Source: Sodiomyces alkalinus F11 (taxonomy: Eukaryota > Ascomycota > Sordariomycetes > Glomerellales > Plectosphaerellaceae). From it: DNA of 64,000 bases. This document shows positions 56,536-64,000 of this stretch, one piece after another; the first letter of the stretch is position 1, and each line of letters opens with the position of its first letter. A program made the position numbers and the translations under genes. The stretch covers positions 49,378-113,377 of the forward strand of contig NW_021167092.1 of the NCBI RefSeq assembly GCF_003711515.1. Reading direction: 5' to 3'. The notes under the pieces were generated by a model. It searched no databases. It was not told where the DNA came from and was given only the letters and a program-made list of their open reading frames with translations.

Positions 56536-59500
56536 AGACTAAGGCTGACACCCCGACTTAATCGATTAGTAAGTATAGTAGCTAATCGATACTATAGTAG
56601 GCCCTTTAGGCTATTATAAAACAAATACTAGGGACTATCTAGTAATAAAGAACCCTAGTAGAACGATACATACAGGGAGGCTTACTAGGACGCTATCCGT
56701 AATAAATATTATAACCTACATAACACTAAGGTATATAAGACCTTTTATAAGATTATAAAACGGGTTAGCCGGGATTACTAGAATAGGAGAATCGGAGACG
56801 TAAAGAGTGTAGATAAGCTATATAAGATAGTCGGCTAGTATAAGCTAGGCGATAGTCTTATAATCTCCCTAATTTTCCACAAAGGCCGAGGCTACTTTAA
56901 AGACGCGTAGAAGGGCGAACTATTATAGCGAACGAAGCTCGCGAGGAAGCCGGAAGCGCCGGACCTAGGGGACCCCTAGAATTACCTAGTAGATATACCT
57001 AGCCGCCGAATACTAGAGGACGGTCCTATCCTAAGGGATAAGGCTCGATATTACACGGTAAATATTAATATAATCAACCCCGGGGGAGATAATATTAGCG
57101 TACCGCTCCTACGACTAGTATAGCCTTATATTAAAGAAGAAGCCACAGAACTCTTCGAGACTTATAGGACCGTAGGCTACTACCCACGGCCGTTCCGAAA
57201 AGGAGATATAGTAATAATCGATAAGCCCGGTAGGGATACCAGGATTATAGCCGGCTATAGGCCGATTTAGCTACTCAGTGTGCAAAGTAAGGGCCTAGAA
57301 TATATTATAGTATACCGAACCGTCTACTAAGCTATAGCCGCCGGAATCCTAAACCCGTAGTATATTAGAGCGTTACTAGGCCGATCTACGATCGATCTAG
57401 TAGTAGTTCTTATATATAAGGTTAAGATATAGCTAGTATAGGAGAAGTAGGTTATTACTATTATTAACGATATAAAAGGAGCGTTCGACTTAGTCTTATA
57501 TAGATAGTTCGTATATAGGCTTTGAAAATAAGGGTAGAACTTAACTATAGTAAAGTGGTAAGAGAGTTTCGCCTTATAGAGAAGTGTTTATATAATCCTT
57601 AGGCCTTCCTACCTATATAAGTACACCCCGTTAGACCCTATAAGACTCCTATAAGGATTGCTAGCGTCCCTAATTAGTTACGCCCTTAGTATCGTAGAAA
57701 TACACCGTCTACCTAATAATGGGAACTGGTTCGGATACGTAGACAACTCCTATATCGTCACGGCTTATACGGACCTTAACGAGGCGGTGACATTAGCGAC
57801 TAAAATACTAGAATAAAATCTCTAGTAGTATAAAGATAACGGGGTCGAGCTAGACTTTAGTAAGGCCGAGGCCTAGCTCTTCTCCTAATAGAAGAACCCC
57901 TAATTCCTAAGCGTATTAATTCTATAATTCGACTACCACGTTATAGTCGCCTATAAGGTAGATAAGTAAGGCCGGAAATAACCGGCCCCGATAAGATAGC
58001 TTAGTATCTATAGAGATAGGCGACTTAAATTCGATGTATATATAGAGATATAGGCGAAGAAGGGGCTTGAGGTTACGAACTATATTCGAGGACTCGCTAG
58101 AGCCTTATTCGGACCGAACCCCGCCTTAATATATAAGGCTACGTTAACCTATATCCTTACTATTATCTACTATGTAGCGGAGATTTAGTAGGAGGGTCGG
58201 AGAGCCCTAGCCTAGGGTCGTGCTAATATAATTAGTAAAAAGTGGTGCCGGTCGCCCTCCGGCTACCTCCCTAGAACAAGGACTATAACACGCGTATAGA
58301 TAGCTATAATATAAGCGATCCTGCCGGTATAGAACATAGTCCTTATAGTAGTATTATACTAGGAGTCGGGTATACCCTTAGTAGAGGAATACGCCGAATA
58401 CCTTTACTAGAGGTTTACAATTCGAATGATAAGCCTAGATCAGGATTACCTAGTAGTATAATCCGTTCTCCCGGTTATACACGGCGATACTAGGAAAACT
58501 AAAACGCTAATCCAAAGATTAGGGATACTACGAATGAAGGAACTAGTATATACTAACCCGCTATAGCACCCCCTAGTACGACTCCGATTTACCGGGAGAT
58601 CGTTTCGGGAATAAATATCTTTTAATAGCCGACCTAAAAAGGAGGTAGTAGCCGTGTTTAACGCGTGGATAAACTCCCTCCTACCTAATTATACTCTTTT
58701 ATTCTCGGATAGGTTATAATAGGACCAGAATATAACCTAGGCCTATTCTATTTAGCGCGGGGGATAAGAGACTACTTTTAGCCGCGGGTACCTCTACGAG
58801 GCGGTAGTATTTAATAAAGAAGTAATAGGAGCGGCTAGAGGACTAGCCGCCACGCTACGACTACCGATAACTACGGGCGATACAATATACTATATCGATA
58901 ATTAAGCTATTATATAGAGGTTAGCTAGGACTGCCCTAAAACTATTAAGATATAAATTTCTGCGGTAGTAGCGCCTTATAGCCTATAGCTCGGCCCGACT
59001 GCGATAAAGCCCGGGGTATATAGAAATCCCGGGTAACGAAAAGGCGGATAAACTATATACTATAGAAGATATATAGGGTATATTACCAGAGAATAAGAGG
59101 CTAACCTAGGCTAGCGTGAAGGTAAAAGCTATAATACGCTATAGGACTAAGCTTTAAAAGTGGCACGCTAAGTGCCGCTCTAAGGGATATAAGGCGGCAC
59201 TATAGAATAAACTAGGATTTAGTAGGCGCGAGCCTGCTAAGCTAGGTCTTCTACGTAGAATGCTAACACGCCTTCTATAGGTATATACTAGGTATAGTGA
59301 TTTTAGAGAATATTATAAAAGGTTCTATCACGAAGAATATATCCCTAACTATAACTACGGACACACGAAGACACGGGAGTACTTCGCTTACTACTATAAG
59401 GTTATAAGCTCCTATAGATAGCTAATAAAGCTTTAGCACCACGATAAGAATAGTAATAGACTTTATCGCTATAATACCTAGGAGACCCTTAAGGAGATCT

Positions 59501-59673
59501 TAATAAATAGGGCGGCCTTCGCGGCCCTTAATAGCGTAACGAGCTTCCTAGAAAGGACCTGCCTATTATCCTCGAGAAGAGGTATACTATCGGCACGGCG
59601 GGGATTAGACCCGGCGGACTAGGTGGCTAGGGATTGGATCTAAGAACCTATTAGTGCAGCAATGGATATATAA
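56536..59673 (+). pseudogene. LINE-B ORF2, RT, RNase H and C-terminus
   Basis: Resumes after the LINE-A insertion. RT: IIDKPGRDTRIIAGYRPI near 57215-57270, GRSTIDLVVVLIYK near 57380-57420, NDIKGAFDL near 57460-57495, GYVDNSYIVTAYT near 57733-57770 (second catalytic Asp now Asn). RNase H: EVIGAARGLAATLRL near 58820-58865 and IPGNEKADKL near 59020-59050. A C-terminal Cys/His block follows near 59330-59400 with Cys now Tyr (YNYGHTKTREYFAYYYK). The frame ends at TAA 59671. Stops inside are RIP-type. Confidence 0.85.
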
Positions 59674-60244
59674 ACGCCCCCGAGGGCGTATAGCGAGACA
59701 CGAGATTTTCCTTAATTCTTTTTACTATTATTTTATACTATTTTAATTTTATATACTACCACGATAGTATAGTGCGGGATTGATCTTATTTTCAGTGGAA
59801 AAAGGTTATAGAGTTAAGCGCTTAGCACTATATAGTCTTGGTATATATATATAGAGCCTGCACCGCCCGGTACTCTAGCGGGAGCGTAGCCCTAGTATTC
59901 ACTAGGGCCTGCTAAGGCGTTAAATAGAAACACATATACATACTATCCCCCCCCTCTCCCTCCGGGGGTTATATAACCGCCCGTCCCGGTTATAGTTTAG
60001 CTTCCCCTTACGTGGCGATGATAAAAGAATAGTCGTATCCCTTTATCTTACCTCGCCTTTACCTTAATATTAAAGAAATCTTAAGTCGCTTATTAAGCTT
60101 TATTCACGTGCCTAAAATAGTAGCGTAGGCCTCCCTCGCGTAGATCCTATCCGTAGATATATCGGCCCTGTTTTCTTTATAGGCTTCCTTTTGCTCTATT
60201 CCTCTCCCTACCTTTAATAATAATAATAATAGTAATAGTAGTTT
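59674..60244 (+). other. LINE-B 3' untranslated region and (TAA)n tail
   Basis: Non-coding sequence from the ORF2 stop to a run of TAA/TAG triplets at about 60214-60244. It contains a local inverted repeat near 59960-59985 (CCCTCCGGGGG). No other gene was seen. Confidence 0.65.
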
Positions 60245-60414
60245 CATCCTTCTTGCAACTCATATAGAGGGACCTACGTTTCACGCGCAAATGCCCTAAA
60301 CCACTCGAAACCTATATCAATCGATAGCTCTTTTCAAGCGCCACACGCCTATCTATAGCCCTATATCGCCTAGGCGCTACTTTAGATGTATTATAAGTTC
60401 GCAAATGCCAGGAA

Positions 60415-62111
60415 ATAGGCTTATAGCTCCCTCGCGTGCGGGGGAAAAGTCTAACGTGGCCCGTGCGCCCCTGCTGACAAAGCAGCAAGCCTAGCCGCGC
60501 AGAGCCGCACCCCCGACCTCCATCTAGCCCCAACGCCACAAATAATAACCCACTAGCCATAACACTAGCCATAACAACGCCCCTAACACCTCTAACGGCC
60601 CTAACGGCCCTAACGCCCCCCCTAACGCCCCTATAAGTATAGAGGGCCTAGGGGAGGTAGATATAGGTAATACCTCTGAAAATATAGAGGATTTAACCCT
60701 CGCTATGCCTCTAAATTCGAAAAGGCACCTTAGCCCTTCTATACCTACTCCTAGACGCTTTTCTAGGACCCGAATCGAATCCCCCTCGGACTCGGAAGCC
60801 GAAGGCGCTTTCGAAAGGCTCTCTAGGGCCCCCCCTGCTTCTAGGGCCCCCCCTACTAAAAAACCGAGCCTTTTAGACTCTAAATAGGCTAAAAAGGCGC
60901 CCGGAACAGCTAAAGCCCCTAGGGAAACCTCGGCTAAGCCCTAGAAGTCGACTAGTTCGACTAGTAAGGCATAGACTGAGAAACTACTCTAATAGGCTCT
61001 TCAGCTACTTTAACAGGCCTATACACTCGACCCTGCCTCTAAGATTAAGGCCCTATCCGTAGGGCTTAAATCTTCTATCGACGGAGTTCTAGAAGCCCCC
61101 TAGCCTCCTATACTCGAATAGAAGGTTAACGAACTAGCCTAGGCAGTTTATAGGCTTACAGAATAGCCTAAACCCCTTTATAGCAAGGCTATAAAGGGGA
61201 AAAAAGGCCCTATAGCACCCTAGGCCCCTATTTTAGAGGCCTTAGCACCTATGTCCTAGGCCTAGACCTCCCTAGCACCCCTCCCTACGGACCCTAAAAA
61301 GGTTCCTAAGGATATTTTTTAATCTACGGCAGGGGCAGCAATTCCTAGGGATAACTTCGACACCCTCGCGCTTCAGAATAAGCTTTATAAGGCCCTAAAA
61401 TTCCCTGTAGTTACGGCTATTAGCCGGTCGACTAACGGGAACCTTATTTTAACCCCGGGGCCAAAATATAGCGTTTAACAGCTCCTAGACTCGTAGAATC
61501 AGTGGTTTAAAGAGCTAAACCTCCCCCTTAAGCCCCTCTAGCCTGTAGGCAACTAGTTTAAGCTTATTATTAAATAAGTGCCTTCTAAAGCCTTTAGGGG
61601 TGGTAATACCCCTCCACCCGACCCCTCCGAGCGGCCGTAGAAGGCCCTTAACCGAAGCCTATAACAGGGCCTAGGTCTATAGGACCTAGCTACTAAAATC
61701 GGCACCTTTAACCCTATTAAGGTAGTAGGGAAGCCTTTGTAGCTAGGGGCTCTAAATGCGTTTTACGGTATAGTGGTTATTTCTATGCCCTCGACTAAAG
61801 AATAGAAGTACTGCCTAAAACAGGGGCTCTATATAGCCGGCTAGCGGCTAAAGGTCTATAAATATAGGCCTATACCCCCTAGAACCTAGTGCTCTAACTA
61901 CTAGAAATTCGGGTATACCCGAGAGACCTGTAAAGGCCTAGTTTCCTGCCCTATCTATGCCGTTAAAAGCTATAGGGAGGGATACTACTACTATAACGAA
62001 TATAAAGAATACGGAGACTACGAGTATAAGACCTATAAGTGCTATAACTGCGAGGGAGATTACCCCCCCTTTAGTAGGGACTACGACGTCTTTCGAGGTC
62101 TAAAACCCTAA
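60415..62111 (+). pseudogene. LINE-A copy 2 ORF1
   Basis: Same organisation as copy 1 ORF1 but with more TAG/TAA stops. The main frame ends FRGLKP-stop at 62109-62111. Knuckles near 61890-62060 are more degraded (for example CSNYWKFGYTRETCKG). The ATG at 60415 is out of phase with the main frame. Confidence 0.75.
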
Positions 62112-62116
62112 ATTCT

Positions 62117-64000
62117 ATAAATAAAGGGCCTTTTAGTTCGAAAGATATCCGGTTTATTCAATATAACGTCGATAAATAGGCCCCGGCGTAAAAGGCTATC
62201 CTAGAATAGGCTTTAGATGCTTCGGCTGATATAGTCCTTATTCAGGAACCAGCCTACGTCTCGATACTAGAAGGGTGGTTTATTCGGAACCACCCTACTT
62301 TCTATACCGTTACGTCTATATCCTAAAAAACCCAGTTCTTCCCTACTAAGCCTAGGGTCCTTACTTATATAAGCAAGGGCTCTAGTATCCATTTTTCACA
62401 CCGCGAAGACCTTCTAGACAATATAGACGCGCAGATTATAGAGGTTTATTATCTATAGACCTTTTATATTCTACACGTCTATAATTAGATAGAATAGGAC
62501 CCCGACAACATAGGCCGAGAGCGGCCGCTTAGCCCTACCCCTTCTACCTCTTCCACTTCTTCTTCTTCTTCTTCTTTCCCCTCCTTTTCAGGCCCTAGAA
62601 GCCGGCCCTGGACCGAGGATTGAGTATTACAGGGCCTATAGGTCCCTAAGCCTACCCTTATTATAGGGGACTTTAACAGAAACCACTAGCAGTGGAACGG
62701 AGCTACTACTAACCAGGCTTCTATTAGGGCCCAGGCTCTAGTAGACTAGTTAGATAGCCTAGGGGCTATCTATTTAGTGGATTCTAAAGAGGTTAACCTA
62801 AACGGGGGGACCTTTTTTAGGTCTAATCTTCGTTAAGAGTCGGTTATAGACCTAGCCTTTTACACGCCCGGCTTTAATCGTCTCCGCTTCGATAAGTGGG
62901 AATATATCGAAAACACTACCTCTTTACACCGCGCTATCCTCCTTTCGGCTACTATCTTAGACTCTAAAGGTCCTATAAATAGATCCCTCCCGCCGGCTTA
63001 TAACTATAAGCTAGCAGATTAGGACCTATTTTCTAGCACCCTAAAAAGCCTAGAACCTAGCCTTGACCAGGATATCTAATAGGCTATTAACGCCTCGGAC
63101 TAGGATTCTTTAGGCCGCTGCCTTTCGGATATTATTACCCTAGCGTATAAGGCTTTAGTGCCTAAGCTCTGGGTAGTAGGGCGTTCGAAGCCGTGGTAGA
63201 CTAAAGAGCTAAAAGCCCTGCGAAAAACAGCTAACAGGTCTTTTAGGGCCTTTCGAAAGGCAAAAGAGGGGGCCTCGGCCACCCAGGCGCCTTTAGAAGC
63301 CTCCTGGAAAGAAGCTCAAAACGCCTACTACCAGGCGGTTAAAACAGCGAAAAACGACCACTAGGAGGCCTTCCTAGCCCACGCCGAAGGCCCTAGAATC
63401 TTTAAGGCCTATAACTATACGAAAAGCGGCCTTAATACGAAAATCCCACCGATTCCAACGCCTACGAAGCAGAAGGCCTACGCCTTCGAAGATAAATACA
63501 ACGCCCTACTTCAGACCCTTTTTCCTATACCCTCCGCCACTAACGCCCCCGAAGCCCCTATATTTACAGGCGCTTCGGGGGACCCAGGCCTCTCTTACCC
63601 TTCTACCGGCCCCTAAAGCCTAACTAGATCACGCAGTAAGGGCCTTAGAAGGCCGTGGGAGTGGCCTGGCCTTTAGGCTGCCGAACTATAACGCGCTATA
63701 TTCGGTACGGCTAAGGGGAAAGCCCTAGGGCCTAATAGGACTAGTCTAAAGCCGATCTAGCAGGCCTATAAGGTTATCTCCGGGCCCTTTTTAAAAGCCT
63801 ATATAGCACTTTTTATAGCAGGCTACCACTCTACCTACTAGAAAGAAGCCTTAGGGGTCGTTTTACCGAAGCCGGGAAAGAAGGACTATTCTAATCCTAA
63901 GTCTTATAGGATTATAGCCCTTCTCAACTGCGTAGGTAAAGTCCTCGAAAGGGTTATAGCTGCTAGGCTTAGCTTTATAGCTAATACCCGCGACGACCTT
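62117..64000 (+). pseudogene. LINE-A copy 2 ORF2 (5' part)
   Basis: The start codon equivalent to copy 1 is ATA at 62117, a G-to-A loss. Endonuclease follows (FIQYNVDK-like, then LIIGDFNRNH near 62655-62690) and the beginning of RT (PKPGKKDYSNPKSYRII near 63865-63920). Within the near-identical part the internal TAG stops are the same as in copy 1. The C-terminal half lies beyond the window. Confidence 0.85.

Larger units (their letters stand above)
46891..60244 (+). mobile_element. LINE-B, disrupted by a SINE and by LINE-A
   Basis: A plus-strand non-LTR retrotransposon of about 6.7 kb once two insertions are subtracted (SINE 48163-48653 and LINE-A 50332-56523). Order: 5' region, ORF1 with zinc knuckles, ORF2 with endonuclease, RT, RNase H and C-terminal Cys/His block, then a 3' untranslated region ending in a (TAA)n tail at about 60214-60244. 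The left end is uncertain. It is heavily RIP-damaged. A second LINE-A copy begins exactly at its tail. Confidence 0.75.
60245..64000 (+). mobile_element. LINE-A copy 2, runs off the window
   Basis: Starts with the same CATCCTTCTT as copy 1 and follows it base for base in inverted orientation. From 60245 to about 62420 it differs from copy 1 at many sites, mostly RIP-type. From about 62430 to 64000 it is essentially identical to the reverse complement of 52807-54380. The window ends inside RT. It directly abuts the (TAA)n tail of LINE-B. Confidence 0.9.

Noticed and set aside
1..64000. CRISPR arrays, operons, bacterial promoters
   Set aside because: No evenly spaced direct repeats with unique spacers; gene structure and repeats are fungal.

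Overview
The window looks like repeat-rich heterochromatin from a filamentous ascomycete (Pezizomycotina-type). Three things point there: one host gene with short fungal introns, fungal LINE, Gypsy, Copia and Mutator-like elements, and mutation of almost all repeats in the style of repeat-induced point mutation (RIP). In the repeats CpA and TpG are strongly depleted, TpA is in excess and CpG is retained. Reading frames are broken mainly by TAG and TAA where homologues carry Gln or Trp, and catalytic Asp codons have become Asn. I cannot name the species.

Layout. 1-9528: AT-rich unassigned DNA, then two Copia units (LTRs 1356-1919 and 2673-2864) invaded twice by a LINE family called LINE-C here, with 11- and 12-bp target duplications. 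9529-23741: a very large LTR element (G1, 14.2 kb) with ~360-bp LTRs, one long gag-pol frame, and about 5 kb of extra coding-like sequence between integrase and the 3' LTR (one antisense, one sense frame). 23742-28479: a minus-strand Gypsy (Gypsy2) cut off inside its integrase by G1. 28480-30075: a 5'-truncated LINE-C copy.

30076-33130 is the only clearly unmutated, unique island. It holds a complete three-exon gene for Cdh1/Fizzy-related, the G1 activator of the anaphase-promoting complex (609 residues after splicing).

33131-46890: more mutated repeats. These are a LINE C-terminal piece, a Mutator-like DNA transposon with 32-bp terminal inverted repeats, LINE-C copies, a chromodomain Gypsy fragment, an antisense Cys-rich/coiled-coil frame, and an LTR-like repeat shared with Gypsy2.

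46891-64000: a nest. A plus-strand LINE (LINE-B, ~46.9-60.24 kb) carries a tRNA-derived SINE (48163-48653) in ORF1 and a full-length minus-strand LINE (LINE-A, 50332-56523) in ORF2, each with clear target duplications. A second LINE-A copy starts at 60245 on the plus strand and runs off the window. LINE-A is the least damaged element: its ORF2 is one uninterrupted 1,383-codon frame apart from RIP-type stops.

Apart from Cdh1, nothing here appears able to encode a functional protein today. Coordinates of domains inside degenerate elements are approximate.
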